Assembly (NCBI RefSeq): GCF_901709675.1
Contig: NC_051105.1
Span: 8,180,104-8,244,103 of the forward strand
Direction of reading: 5' to 3'
DNA: 64,000 nt
From: Syngnathus acus
Taxonomy: Eukaryota; Chordata; Actinopteri; Syngnathiformes; Syngnathidae
Shown one piece after another: positions 1 to 55,866 of the stretch. The translations under genes and the position numbers were made by a program. The notes under the pieces were generated by a model. It saw nothing but the letters and a program-made list of their open reading frames with translations. It did not search any database and had not been told where the DNA came from. How positions within the stretch are numbered: position 1 is the stretch's first letter; each line of letters opens with the position of its first letter.

Positions 1-565
1 AATGGAAAATGGAGTGGAAGATGTGATGATTAATGGGAGATCTGAAAGGCGCAGTAACAAAAAAAATATTACATTGTAAGATGACAACCAAAGTTACAGT
101 GCAGCTACATGGAAAGTATTTTATCAAACGTTGGCATACATCTAATTATTCTTTATGGAAACATTTTTACTTTTTAGTTTAAAATGGCTTACCTTATCTA
201 GACTCCAGCATCGTATTGTAAATCTATGGCACTCCGTGTTCCAAAGAGGAGAGCCTTTGTTATTTCTAAAAGGAACATTTGGGACAATTAGGATCTCCTC
301 GCTGAGAATTGAGCAAAGAACTGCTAATTCACTCAAGAAGTTCTCCAGGGATCCTGTGTGCAGACAAAAAAAACATACTTTTGGTATGATTTAGATTTAA
401 TGAAAGGTTTGTTGTGGTTGTGTAAGCCCTCGCAACTCAAAACATACAATAAAATAAAAGTGATTGTGTCATTATAATTACGGGCAATACAATAAGCCAA
501 TTAGTCTGCAATGTAATGTATGGACAAAAAAAGGGCTCTGGACATAAGCACTGTATATTTTTCAG
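1..565. other. pard3b intron, 3' end
   Basis: This is AT-rich sequence leading to the acceptor tatatttttcag at 554-565. No conserved frame, repeat or RNA gene was recognised. Two opposed open frames of 64 and 79 residues at 142-394 show no family resemblance and are taken as chance. Confidence 0.6.
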
Positions 566-42784
<42,219 letters not shown>

Positions 42785-43562
42785 ATTAGATTCAATTCCA
42801 GAGAGGAAAATCAGAAAATACAAATAGTCTTTTAATACAATGCTGGATTGGGCGCTTCAACGAGAAGCAGAAATCAAAGCCCATCGTGGCGGAATTCACA
42901 TTTCTGTCACAATCAAACGCAATCTGCTGTTTGAAGCACGCCGCCAAGCGAGACAAAGGAGGTTAATTGTAAGCCACAAAACACAATATCACGTTGTTTG
43001 AAGTCGTGTTAATTGCCTCCCTTAACAAACCGCATCCACTGACTCAACTGTCACTATACAACCAACTCTGCTCTCACAGGAGGGAAATATCAGTCAGTCT
43101 GCTGGTTGGACCACCATTTTTTTTTTTTTTTTTTATGCAACATCAGGATCAGAATTTAATTGGGTCTACTTTCCGGCTAAATAGTGGCACACTTACCAAC
43201 ATTCTCATCTGTAGTGATGAATACATTTACCCGCAATGCAAAGTCTGAAACTTTCTGCACTTACGAATGATGTCACTGACATAACATTTTACCACATTCG
43301 AATCAAAGTTTTAACCACTTTGTTTTATGTGGAGATGCGATAATTATTAGTTCAGTTTAATTTAGTTTATCTTTGATTGGTTTTTTTTGTACTTGTGAAT
43401 GTACGAAAACCTTGAGTCACTTACAGCTACGCGTAACACACAAACTGATTGAGCGCCAATATTTCTTTTTGAAGACAAAATAATGACAAAATAAGGATGT
43501 ACCACTGTTGCAAACAGGCCAAAACCACTGTTGTGTTCAAAGCATACGATTACGTGAGATTA

Positions 43563-43568
43563 AATAAA
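43563..43568 (+). terminator. Candidate polyadenylation signal for pard3b
   Basis: First AATAAA after the stop codon. A GT-rich stretch (gtgtggtgattgtagtg, 43639-43655) lies about 75 bases downstream, farther than usual. The words at 44022-44027 and 44134-44139 are alternatives. Confidence 0.3.
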
Positions 43569-44390
43569 TGTGGCCGTTTCTTCGGCCAATGTAATGAATG
43601 CGCAAACCAAAGCGAGATTTTCAGAAGCATTTACCCGAGTGTGGTGATTGTAGTGCCTAAACAACACAGTAGAAAAAAAAGAAAATCAGGGACGGGAGGG
43701 AACTGGAACTTTTTTTTTTCCTTCCTCCTATCAGTCCACGTCCTCTTTAGCTTGGTGATGTGTTCAAGTGCGCACAGGAACTGAGCTGGAGTGTCCACTT
43801 AGTGTTGGCACACCATTTAACCACTTGCTAAAAAAAAATCTTTTCACAGATCTAAGCGTTCAAACCTGTGTTAATATCTTTTCTAGATGAGCAGTATTAA
43901 TGTCCGTGGGTAATACATGTGCAAAAAAAAAACCATTTCAAAATCAGCTACATTGTTTTTGATGAAACTCCACTGAAGCATTTCATTTCGGCAGCAATGT
44001 CGTTTGTCAATTTTGGGTACGAATAAATTAAAGGGCTAAAAAATGAAATTGTGTTCGAGCAGCCTAAACATACATAGGATGAGAAAGAATGTGGCTAAAA
44101 GATGTACTCAGAAGGGTTTGCGTGAGAGTTTGGAATAAAACATGGAAATGGAACTCTGCAGTGGGAGGAATACATTTTTAGTGCCAAGGTTAATCATAGT
44201 TCTCTTCTCGACAGGTATTACTGAAAAAGCTATTGCGGTATGACTGTGAGCGTGGTGAATGTACGAGTGTTAGAGAAAATGATCCGATAGTGCATTACAG
44301 AAGAGGATCTCCACTTCGCTGAGATGCCAATGTGACATGCAGTCACTTTACTATCATTACAGGTCTGCGTGTAGTCCAAATGGTCACCGA

Positions 44391-44822
44391 CCAAGTCTGT
44401 CAGAAAATTTCCAGGACTGGTGTCATAAAAGTTAGTGGTGCCTTGAGATACTCCTCATACTGTACGTCAAATCATCTTTCCCCTTTGAAATGAATAGAAA
44501 TTCCATTAATTCGTTCTAGCCGCCTCCCCAAAAGACACACAAATTACGTTTGTTTTAAATAATTAAAATCAGCCTCTAACAAATTTGCCACGTTTCGTTT
44601 CATTTCAATGTACATCGTGCTGCTCGTTTTTAGTATCATCATCTTGGCCACCTGGGGACAGTACGTAGTATGATTTCTTTGCTACCCTTCAGATTTGTTT
44701 GCAAGTTAATGCAATCAGTCAGAACAATGGCTTGTATCTCAGAAGTCAAGTCATCGATATCCAAAGGCGCTCACTCAATCGTTTGTAACACCAGTCCTGG
44801 AACTTTTCATTCACATCTTGTA
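44391..44822. mobile_element. Mariner-type terminal repeats with a second repeat nested inside
   Basis: The outer arms ccaagtctgtcagaaaattt, ccaggactggtgtcataaaa (44391-44430) and their diverged complements at 44781-44822 match the terminal repeats of the mariner relic at 41356-41918. Between them, 44434-44754 is a copy of the dispersed repeat also found at 2150-2460, starting gtgccttgagatac and ending ttgtatctcaga. No mariner coding words remain. Confidence 0.7.
44434..44754. repeat. Dispersed teleost repeat, copy 2
   Basis: It has the words atgaatagaaattccattaa, ttcgttctagcc, gccacctggggacagta and ttgtatctcaga in the same order as 2150-2460. The imperfect inverted ends ccttgagatac and gtatctcag suggest a MITE. 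Confidence 0.65.
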
Positions 44823-45250
44823 CTATATGTAATGCGTCATTTGTATTTTTTTTAACACATTTCATGAATGTTTGTGTTAGTATGAAGTCTCATATTGTTT
44901 CACAAATGCTTTAAGCACGTTTTACACGAGTGAACAAGCCGACCTTTTGTGAAAAGTGTGCACTTTCGCATGGTTTAACATTCTGTATGCATGCTCTGTA
45001 CTTATTTTTTTAATAGTTATAATCTGAAGGTACATACCAGGAGTCCTTTTTAAAAACTTCTGGTGCTCACCAAGACCAGTGTATGAAGGAACAAATTTAA
45101 TAATAACATTTTTATAAAGTATATCGTTTGTAAAATGATGAACGCAAGTATCATGATTGTCATTGTCTGAATTGTCCAAGCACATTTTATATCCATGTAT
45201 ATAACATTTGTTTTGCATTAAAAACATTTAAACAACACGTTAGAGCAGAG

Positions 45251-48200
45251 ATGTCTTTATATAAAGTTGTCTTTCTATCCACTTCAACCTCCGCTCTGCT
45301 CATCTGTTAAGGTTAATTAAGTGTGAGTCAGGAGAGAACAGATTTTCCTACAGCGTTGCATATTCTACAAGGTGAGTCCAATTTTAGTCCGTTAAGCAGC
45401 TGATAAGGTGGCTCTTTATGAAGAGCGATAGATGTTGGCCCCAAATTAACGTGCAACTAATTATCAATTAGAAAAAGGAGATCCGGTGATTTGATTGCAA
45501 CCTAAATTTTAAAGTTTTTTTTTTTTTTAAGGCTGCCACCGCCCTGCTTGGGTTATGTGCCTCGTTTTAATAAGCATTTTGCTGCAGCTTCCCCCGTTAT
45601 CAGGCGCTAAAGGAGCAGGACTTGGACAGCAATCAGTGAAGTTAGTCGTAATGAGACACAGAGGCCAAGGGAATTTTTTTTTTATCAGTCAAGACTTAAT
45701 TAGCACATCCCACACCTTTTGACCAATGGGGACAGAAAGTAAAAGACATTAAACTTGCCTCACTGTAAATTGTGTGCGACTTCAACAGTGATTATAATAG
45801 ACAATAATTAAATGTGTCAGTGTTTTAAACATGTCAAACGTTAATTCTGTAGCTGAGCCGATTTATGGCTGGAATGACAGCTTCATTGGCACGATGCTTG
45901 TTGATGACTGATATTTCTCTGACTGTTGGTTCATAGCTGGGTGAGTTTGTGGAAAAACTCAATGGCCCTTGGCCTTGTGTGTTACTTTATATTCAATTTT
46001 AAAACACATTCTGCCAAATGAAACGTTACATTACAACCTGGCCTGCGGGGACGCACTGCGGTAGCGTGGGTGCAATGTTCCGAGTTAACAGCTTGTCAAT
46101 TTGCCTTGGAAATATTCTTGGGAGAAATATTGCAGCGCCACTGATGACGGACGGGGCTACCAGAATAAAACTAATCAAAGTTAGTAATACCGAAATGCCT
46201 TGTTATATGAGTTTAATACATTTTGTGAGCATCCTTGTAACTCAAAAGACTGAAATCCTGTTTCTACATTGATGCTATTCTTAATATTTGTCTCTGGCGT
46301 TTCACATTGTGTTAGCATTAAGGTAGTAGACATAAAGTCAATCTTATGCGGTAGTTTCAATAGCATGTTCCGTTCGACACTAAATTTCATGGCGTTAAAA
46401 AGCTTAATGTATCTTTCGAAGGTTTGCTAACAAATTCTTCACACCACCCCCGCCCCACTTTGCACAAATAATTCACACAGTCCTCAATATTCTGACGCAC
46501 ACACCACCTTGTGCTTCATTAAGAGCTTCTTTCAATTAATCCTGATTAAAATACAGCATTTAGCTAATGATAGCAGTCATGTAATGGGAGTAGAAGTGAG
46601 CGAACATTATCTGCAGTGACCGTAACTGCTTGGATATGCTGACTATGCAGCCTCGCGACGCCTGAAAAGTACATCATTGGACTACTGGCGCACTGCATGA
46701 AATAGCCACTGACTGACTTACTATATAATTGCTCTATCCTAAGGCAGGACAGGATTGGCATGCTTTAATTATTCATTTCATTTAATAAGCTTAGTAGACA
46801 AGGAAATTTGTATTTCCCTTCATACATGTCTGCCAGTGTATGAATGAGTCTACTTGGCGGGGTTTTCCCTTAAAGTCGCTATTATTAGCTTGACAACCTG
46901 CTTTTTGTCCTTTTTGATTGTTGTGATTGTAAACACAGTACTTGAAGGCTGCCAGACCAGCCTCAAAAATCTTCAATTACTGTGACTTCCAAAATTGACA
47001 GTGCTTGTTCTTTAATTTATTTATTTATTTTGGCCAAAAGAGTTCTGTCAACATGCACTCAGTTTGTGTGTGGAAAATACACATCACTGTGTAAAAAACC
47101 TGTTTTGCCATTAGGTCCATTTGGATAGTCACTTGAGTTGTTGATGATTCACAAAACTTTCTCCTAAGACGCTCAACCTTTTGATCATTTTTATTTTCTT
47201 ACACTGTCCTTTCTGCTTCAATTGAAAATAATACAAATGATAATACAATGGTGCTATACTTCATTATTATCATATTCTCTCGGGTTCTCCTCTCAAGTCT
47301 CTTGCTCAACGACATTTCCAGTAAATATTCAGCTGAGTACAAACTGCAACAAAACTCCCAACACAGATATGAAGTTGGTTGGTGAACGTGTGAGCCGGCT
47401 TATTGCATTTTTAAAAGAACGTATTTTAGGAATTAAGGGTCTAAAGAAAAACCAAAGTAGTAGTAGATGAGAGATGTCAATTGGATGTCACACTGGATGT
47501 CCCGAGAAAAGTTCAGTAGGCACTGTGCCAAGTGTGACAGCAATGGAAGGGAAGTTCTCCAGTGATGCAGTAGTATAGTAGCAATCAGCCCGTAACAGCT
47601 GCTTGCCCAGGAGGGGGTCTGTTTGGGGGGAGTTCCACACACACAGTAACCTCTGCTTTTTCAATTTTGACTTTTGGATTGATGATGAAACCCAGAAGAC
47701 AGATGAGCAGAAGCGTTCAACAATGAAATTCTTTCCAGAACGAGGAGGTGAAGCGAGGCTCTTGGGAGGCCACGTCGATGAAGAGCGTGCTTTGAGAAAA
47801 GTTTCAACTTCCAGGGAGGTTTTTGGTACAGGAATGTAATTTGCAGGCTTAAAAAAAACGAAAAGAAGATGGTTTCCCTTTTAAAAGTGACAGACCAGAA
47901 ACAAAGTCGAGGAATTTGTGGGACCATGGGCCATGATTTGGCTGGCTCGGAGGGAAAAATTACTTTGCAAGAATGTTTTTTCCCCAAATTGTTGCCGTGC
48001 CTGGCAATGGTGTCATATTCCATTAGTGTTGTATGAACAGTGGAAAACGATGAACTCAGTCTTTCCCACTCAAAGTCATCAGTCTCGGAATGGAACCGAC
48101 CTCATTGTGCCATAATTTGGGCTCATCTTTTTGTTGAGGTGGTGTTTTCAAATGCTGCCCAGACAACAAGCCAAAGAAATGCAGAATTGTCAAAAGACAA

Positions 48201-51200
48201 GAGAAATGGTCCAAAACCACATTCTTAATTTTGGCTTGTTTTACTGCCGCTTTTCCACTTTTGGTGGGAGGCACACGATGGCTGCCAGGAAACTTAGCCA
48301 GATGCCAAAAGATCAGTTTAGTTTTCTCCCATTTGTTTTCTGTAAAAAAGGTGTTCAATTAACTTTGAGCCTTAATGGGATGTTTGACTTTATGCTTTTT
48401 TGTGGCAGAACAGGAAGTGATAAAAAATCACTGGCAAAGCAAAGTGTTGATTGCAGGAAATTCCCAAGCCTTCATGTATTTGTGTGTGTGTGCGCATGTG
48501 TGTGTGCGCCATACCCAATCCTCACATCCTGACTGGGTCATGGATAGTGTATTAAGAGCACCCGGTACATCATGTACTATAAGTGTGTGTAAAAATCACA
48601 TTTCCTCTTGCCCCTGTGCACTGTATCGACTTGTTTAAACTCCAGTGGCAGCTGCTTCCCCCTTTCCTGCCCGACACACACACACACTTGTGCACACACA
48701 GGCCAGGTCAGCTGTGACCATCCGGCATCTTGCTCGTTTAAAAAAAAAAAAAAAAAAATGCTCTCATACAGTGTCCTTGGATCATCTTGGAATGTTAGGG
48801 TGACAGGAAGTATTTTGGCATCGGTGTCTCGAGTGTTTTTAAATAGGCAAAAATATTTCACGATAAAACAAAATATATTTTCAAATGTTCCGTTAAATGA
48901 AGTGAACCCAAAGAAGTTTGCTAGACCTCAGGACAGCCCCTCCAAACCTCCAGATGGCCACTTCCGCGCTGCCCACTGTTGATTCACGATTCATAAGCTG
49001 ATCTTCTCATGGCAAGATGGCAAAGCGAAGTGGGAGAGTGATTCTTTGCGAAAATCCATTTGATCCCCTGGAAGGCTTGAATGGAGCAGGACAGGCAGAG
49101 CTGAGAGCTGCGGCTGTTTATCAGGTCAGAACCTACCACATGTCCCCCCCCCTGTTGCTCTCTATTTGTTGATTTTTCTTTCTTTCCGAAGCTACTTATT
49201 CCTTCATCTAGATTTCTCTATAATACCCATCCATCCGCATTTCCACCAATGTCGGTCAACAAAAGTTGCATCCGTAATTCAAATATGGCCGTCGTCTGCG
49301 TTACATCCTGCATGTTTTGCGGCCATGTGACCCACGCTCGGATTGCTGTCCAAGACACGAGCGAGCGCGGGATGAAAGGAAGCATGAAATGTGGATAAAG
49401 CAGTTTAAAAGGATAACCAGTACGACTGGAGGAGGATTAGCTGCTGTTTTGGACACGGCCAACTGGGTCGCTTCCAAGACATGCATGCGACTGCCTTGTT
49501 TTTTAAAGGGCAGGACGTTTTTAGTTTTTAATTCCCAACAACAGAGTGTGGTAACATTTTCGTCATATCATTTTTGAACGAAAACATGTCCATTCCGTCC
49601 AATCGATGCGTGTCGCCCGTAGGATTTCTTTTGATTTCATCTACTCGTCTAATGATGCCCGACTCTGTTTCCTAGAGTTAACAGATTGTCCCGGTTGAAA
49701 TGAGGTGAATCCTAATGAACGTCATTAGTCCTCTGGTAGACAGATGTGGCTTTTATATATAAGCGTTTGCTGCCTTTAATCACATTTTGTCAATCATTGT
49801 GATGCTTGTCATGCCAGGGAAGTACGCGGAAATGTCAATTAAGAAGAACATGACTGCAAGTACGGCCTACATTCTCTTTATTATTTCAGGAATACAGAAA
49901 AGAGCACACTTCCAGGTATTACCTTGACCACAAATCACACTTTTATTTCCTCTGATGAAGTGAAAAATTTTTACGTACAAGATACTTTTTAATCATTTCA
50001 ATTTCATTGTCATAAAGAGATCATGTTGGTGCTCTTAAGCCATTGAACTTAAAGGTTAAATACAACTGAGTTTATGTTAGCACAATTTGAGAATCACATG
50101 ATTTTTATTTGAAATATCACCTGTAGCTTTATCGTTGACATCAGTTGGAGACGAAACAAAATTTGACTAGTGAACGGATTGCAATCGAATTCCAAGGCAG
50201 GCATTCTCATGAAGATTGTTAGTTTGAAGCGAGGTCATCATTTTGTTGACAGACATGTCGACATAATTGCTGTGTGCTTGCTTTTGAATGAAAAGATTTC
50301 TCATGGATTTTAGGCAGAAACTGAGTAAGTCTCGTTGCATGAGCCACAGCACGTTTGAAGAAGACCTCTGTGTAGGCTGCCACTTTTTCTCACAAACTTT
50401 ATCCTTTTTTTCCATATGTGCCTTCACTCCGTCACTCAGGATCATAACCTCCAATATCACAGAACCCCAAAATAGATCCGCCATTTATTTTATTTCAGAC
50501 TTAGATTTTTCACGAACAGTATTATTTCCTTTCGACACCGAGATCCTTTTACTTAATAGTCAACAAGGATGTAATGAATGTTTGGAAAGGCTTTCTACTG
50601 GAAATGTCATAGAAACAATCAAAGTGTGACAATCTCTGTGTAATTTCATTTTCATTGAAAGCTTAGTGAAGATTCCATCACTATTTCACTGAAAGGGTGC
50701 TCTGTGTAGACATGCACGTACACACAAAGTCAGACATAATCCAGAAACGGCGAGAGAGTGAGGACATAAACAAGCCTGACAGGTACGCTAACACAAGCTT
50801 GCTTGTATTTTCCCTTCATATGTCATCCAGTTGTCACCCTTATTTTGTATCTCAACTGCTGGAGCGGTACAGGAGATTTGTAAAGACTCGATAGAAGTGA
50901 GGCACTGATAAGTTTTATTTAAATCTCACCTCGGAAATAATAGTAGCAAAAGAACATTTTGTCTCTTTTCTTCCAGATAGGGAAATATAAAACTTTATTA
51001 CCTGTTCATAGATTTCATTTAACAGATCAGTAACTTTTTAATCTTACTACAAATTGAGGGTGACCCCCCCCCCCCCTCCCCTGAACAGATCAGTGAAGCT
51101 TCTCACTCGTTTTGAACATCCAAAAATGTCTCCTCTCTGCTTCTGTTGGCTGCCTTTATGAGGATGAGAGAAGCTATTCCATGTGTCCAATTATACGAGC

Positions 51201-51599
51201 TTATTTTTCATACACGCTCACATTTCAGGGGAGGGGGGGGTCGTGCAGTGATGTGTATTTAATGGATCTTTTCAACAGGAGATCTGCTCTGCATTGCGCC
51301 ATAAAGCCGACCCTCACACGTACACGTACAGTATACACGTATACCTCCCCCGAGAGTTGAGTTGTTATCCAGACACCCTGACGCAGACATTTCGCCCCCA
51401 CTAAGACACACAAACAGTGCGAGCGCATTTCTACAGAACTCGCATATCAAAACATAAAGCGTGAGAAATGATTTTCACCTGGTGCGGATTGAGTTTCATC
51501 CTTTAGCCGTGAGAGACTTTAAGTGAGGTACTGACGATCGGTCCAAATTTGAGCCGAACCCAAAAGATATGATTTAGTTGAATGGCAACAGGTGGATAC
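45251..51599. other. Intergenic region downstream of pard3b, first part
   Basis: No coding exon, RNA gene or full transposon was recognised. There are homopolymers (A18 at 48740-48757, T at 45517-45530) and GT-type words at 48481-48508 and 48674-48700. The interval 45300-45860 is AT-rich with several homeodomain-type TAAT cores and no simple repeats, and reads like non-repetitive regulatory or spacer sequence. The C13 run at 51064-51076 is the only strong oddity. Confidence 0.5.
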
Positions 51600-51810
51600 A
51601 CTGATTAATTAAGTCTACCTCTGTCTTAAAATTTTGTTTGTGGAGTACAAATTAAGAAGCAAAATGTACCAGTTTTTATCCATCTCAGAGGGCGGCCATT
51701 TTGCCTCCTACCAATTGAAAATGACATTTCTAAGGGTTCAGCTCACAAATGTCATGTGACCACAAAAATGGCCGTTATCTCCATTCATTGATTCAACTGG
51801 TCCTAAAGTA
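51600..51810. repeat. Inverted-arm MITE family, partial copy
   Basis: The words aattaagaagcaaaatgtac, tttttatccatctcagaggg and cggccattttgcctc match the order of words at 61070-61129 (agttaagcagcaaaattcac, gtccatttcaggggacggcc, attttgccac). The folded arms are poorly preserved here. Confidence 0.6.
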
Positions 51811-54800
51811 CAAAAATCAAAGGCTGGTGGATGAGATTAGTGATTATTCCCGCTAGCTTTTGCTATTTAGTCTTACCAGTGGGACTGACATTTGACATTC
51901 AGGTTTTATTTTTGTTTACAATTAATTTTAAAACAGAGGAATACAAAACAATTCATAGTGTACATATTAACTTGAGTTGCAAAAAGGGTACCCCAAAAGA
52001 GTTTGGAAATATTTGACATCGTCATTTGCAAAATATGCACGTCTATCCTCCAATACAAAAAAAAAAAAAAAAGCACAAATAGAAACCACACACCGCAAGG
52101 AACTCTCACACGTCATTTTTTTTAAGATGTAACCACGGAGGGAGTTTCCCTTCTTGTGCTCCAAATGGGGCTGGCTGCATTCCACACACATGCTGACTTC
52201 TGTTGTGCCCTTCACACTAATCACTTTCCACTCCTGCCACACAAACTGCTTTTTTTTTTTTTTGCCTGCGCTCTTCATCTGGTCCACTCGCACTCCTCCT
52301 CTGCCTCGCGGTCATACCCACACGCTTGTGTAGGCCGACTGCCTATTTGCGTTCACAGGCTGGATGAAGGCTTCCAGATTGTTGTGTTTTGACAAAGTTC
52401 AGCCTAGAGACAGACGGGATGACAAACCGAAAGGAAAGTGAGCAAACGTGCGTCTCGTGCGCGGCTCTTGACACAAACTGACATTTCGTGAGGCCTCGCA
52501 CACACACGTGTTCACGTGTGTGTGCACTCACCTGCAGTTAGCACACATCCTGCTTGACGCTTTTCCGTCGCTAATTATACTGCTGAAATGTCAAGGCCAT
52601 TAAAGTTGCCTATTTGACTTCATAGAGATGCGGAGTGTAAATAAATACTTGGGTCCAGTTAATTTTGACTGTTCCCCAGCTTGCTTCTTTCGTTTAAACC
52701 CAATTCAAAGGCTGATTTATTCACGTTGGGTTTCATTCTTGTCTCTCCATCTTTCTTGTTGTTTTGGCTTTAGCCCCCCTCACAGCAGTCTCTGTATGAC
52801 CTTTAAATTTGTTATATCACCTTTCTTCTTTGCACTCCCAAAAAAAACAAACAATTGGCTGTGAATGACTGACTCACTTTGCATCAGTTTGATCCCGCCT
52901 ACACACGCTTTGCATATCAAGTCAAAAGTGCAAAAGTTAGAAGATTTGAAAGAACCACCCACCAAGAACATCTCATTTTAGTTGCTGTAGATGGATTTTT
53001 TTATTTTTTATTTAAATAGCTTCATTACATAATCTTCCACAGAGCAAATTTGCTCTGATTGACGATTCACTTTGGTGTACTATATGTATTGTTCACTGGA
53101 TCACAGTCCACTTCAACCATTTTAGTGTGTGAATAGTCCGAGATAGTGTCGGATGGATTCAGAAGAGACGGATTCCAAATCCTCTTAGCGGTTTCATTCA
53201 GCTCAGTGTCCTTGACTTGCTGAGATCAACAGAATTGAGTCTGTATTCAGTGATCACAACTTGTACAGATCGCTGCTGACTCAGCACAACACATCAATTC
53301 ACCTCCCTGACTTCCTTCACCAAATTCATTCGTCACTCTGAGTTACTACCACTGACAGTGAACCTTCTCTGTCTGCGACTTCAAGCGGTGTAAACAGACA
53401 AGGATCGGGGAGGGGAGGGGGCGGGGGCAGATGCTGGATTGTCTGCGCGCATTGTACACTGTCCGACTCGCTGACCCGTGCAACCTTACAGACCGGCGAG
53501 GAAATACGGCCCGCGATCACACACAAACGCAAGCGTTTACTCTCTTAAACGCCGCCTTTGCTGTCACACTCGGAATCCTCCCATTTCCTCTTTCCTGTAG
53601 CTGCTCAGCCAGCCGTGTGTGACAGAAACGCTGTGAGAATCGATGGCAGTGGCCTACACACACACAAACACACACACACATCCAAAAATGCCAAGCTTGC
53701 AAATACATGCACACTAGCATTCCTCGAGTTATGGGTCAACCCTTCCTGAGTGACCCACCGGCCTTTGTGTGTGTCTGTGTGTGTGTTCCCACTGTAGGTA
53801 ATGGTGCGTGTCCAGCCAGGTGATAATAAGCTAGGAGTCGCCTATGTGTGTGTTTGTCCAGACAGGTCATGGACTGTTACTCTTGACTGAACCTCCTGTT
53901 CCTCCTCAGATCACCTGTGGAGGCACTGTCTCGCGTGGAGCTTGGTTCCCACCACTGTTGCGGGAGTTGGTATGTTTTTGACCTCATCACTGGTATTTAC
54001 TTGAATGGCGAGGCACCTCAGTTGCTCACAATGTTGTTTGGACTCTTAACTATTATAATAGCTGACTCGACAAAAGTGAACTCCATAAAAATGAGTTGCT
54101 CTGGTTACACATTCCCTCAGGGTCACCTTATTATTGTGCATGAACTTTTCAAACAGATACTCCTCTGTTCTTCATGTTAGTTCCTCACAGAGGACATCAA
54201 AGTATCTTCACTTGGTTTGATCGCTCAGAGATCGATGAGGTCGTTTCCTACTATGGAACCAAACTGTGTGTGTATGTGGACTCAATGGCGTAAATGATGA
54301 TGATGATACTTTAACAAGCATCCAGCTCCCGTTGAGTCGCGTGTCGGATGAGAGGAAACCAACTCGTCAACCAGCCGCAGAACAAACAAAAGCTGCAAGT
54401 TAACACGAGCGAGGATGCGCGGGGTCGCACGCTCGAGTCGTGTTGCAGATTACACGTCGACGTCGTTTGTATGTGTTTTGCACGTGTGTTAATAAATGAG
54501 GGAGGGCAACAAAGGTTGAGCGAGGTGCTTGCTCCTCAGCTGGTTTTGCCGTTTCTTAGCAACCCCATGAATGAATAATAAGCATAAACACACACAGAGA
54601 CATATTAATGAGCTATTCTTCTCCACTAGTCCACTTAATCTCTCTCAGCTGTTTCTACTCTGCACGCAGATCCATTTCACGGCAAGCGTTGGTTTGCTTT
54701 CGGCCAAAAACAAATCATTTTATCTCTAATGACCTGGATAAGAGGAAGGCGCCTGATCGTTTTCAATGTAAATATTCTTTGCGTTCAAAGTAAATATGGC

Positions 54801-55600
54801 ACCAAGATGGAGGTTATATGCAATGTCACAATTCAGCACTTGAGTCCATAGCGCGACCCTTGGACTGGTGAAATAGGCTCCGTCTCGTCGCTACCAAAAG
54901 TTTCATATGTCGATTTAAGCACCGAGCACAAAAAGCAGACTTGAGTGATTGACATCACTTGACAATCCGTCAATGTCTTGGCGCTCGTGCACAAATGCGC
55001 CTGCGTGCGTTTTGTTCACGAGCCCAGACAGCTGACATATTTCTTTCACTGGAAGAGGGATAGAAAATAGAGCTTCATGAATGGCATGTTGTGACTAATT
55101 GAATGATGCAGCTAGCCCTCGGTGTTTGCTCGCCGCCTCTTCTGCATTTCACAGGCCGACCCCGAAAAATGCTGAAATTTCTTCCTCCTGAAAAGTGTGC
55201 GTAATGTTTGTAATAGGGCGTCAACTTTGGCATTGTATGTTGAAGAGGTGTAAAAAAAAAAAAACTCTCACTCACAAATGTGTGTCCTTGCGCAAGAAGA
55301 AAAGACACAAAGATGTGAGCAGATCATTAGAATACAGTGAGGAAGGAGAACAGAGGCTGTGAATGGGAGTGAGCGAAAGCGAGTGCAACACACCATTTAA
55401 AACAATTAGTCTGCTATTTAAAAAGCCTTTCTTTGCACCCTTTTGATACTGAAATGACTGATGATTGGTGAAATTATCCTTGCAGGGCTTTTAAAGACAC
55501 GTGCACTTTTTTTCACAGTCACCTGTGAATGTCTCCTTCCTCTCCCGTTTGTCTGTCTTTTTACTATCTATTTTTTTCTATCGATCCATCCACCTACAGT
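51811..55600. other. Intergenic region, second part
   Basis: It holds the CACGTG palindrome at 52498-52525, T- and A-runs at 52062-52076 and 52249-52263, CA/GT runs at 53656-53682 and 53765-53786, and otherwise unique-looking non-coding sequence. No exon is supported. Confidence 0.5.
52498..52525. promoter_or_regulatory. Palindrome containing two CACGTG E-boxes
   Basis: Thirteen-base arms (gcacacacacgtg and cacgtgtgtgtgc) around a TT spacer form a perfect inverted repeat. Each arm carries CACGTG, the core bound by bHLH-type factors such as MYC, USF or CLOCK. Whether it functions is unknown; it may be a by-product of CA/GT repeat drift. Confidence 0.35.
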
Positions 55601-55634
55601 ACTGCTCTGTCTGACTATGACCCATCTAGCTTTC

Positions 55635-55744
55635 TATCCATCCATCCATCCATCCATCCATCCATCCATCCATCCATCCATCCATCCATCCATCCATCCA
55701 TCCATCCATCCATCCATCCACCCACCCATCCATCCATCCATCCA
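55635..55744. repeat. ATCC tetranucleotide microsatellite (110 bp)
   Basis: About 27 units of atcc/catc, with one interruption (cacccaccc) near 55719-55727. A similar GGAT tail ends the retroposon at 28342, so the array may have grown from such a tail in antisense. Confidence 0.93.
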
Positions 55745-55851
55745 AGCAACAATAGTAACACTAATTCAGTGCTGACAAAAATATTAATATCATAAAATTA
55801 TTTTGTATCCTATGGCTTCACAAGTGAATGCAGTTTTTACAGACCACATAC

Positions 55852-55866
55852 GGGGGGGGGGGGGGG
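55852..55866. repeat. G15 homopolymer
   Basis: Fifteen consecutive G bases on the + strand, 340 bp before a second run of 16 G. Confidence 0.9.

Larger units (their letters stand above)
42785..45250 (+). other. pard3b 3' UTR and downstream flank (end not determined)
   Basis: After the stop codon there is AT-rich non-coding sequence with a T17 run at 43117-43133. Several AATAAA words occur (43563, 44022, 44134), so the 3' UTR could be 0.8 to 1.4 kb. The nested repeat at 44391-44822 follows. No coding exon is seen. Confidence 0.5.

Noticed and set aside
55635-55744. Regular array that could be mistaken for a CRISPR or coding repeat (SIHP)n
   Set aside because: It is a simple ATCC microsatellite without spacers; the peptide repeat is only its translation.
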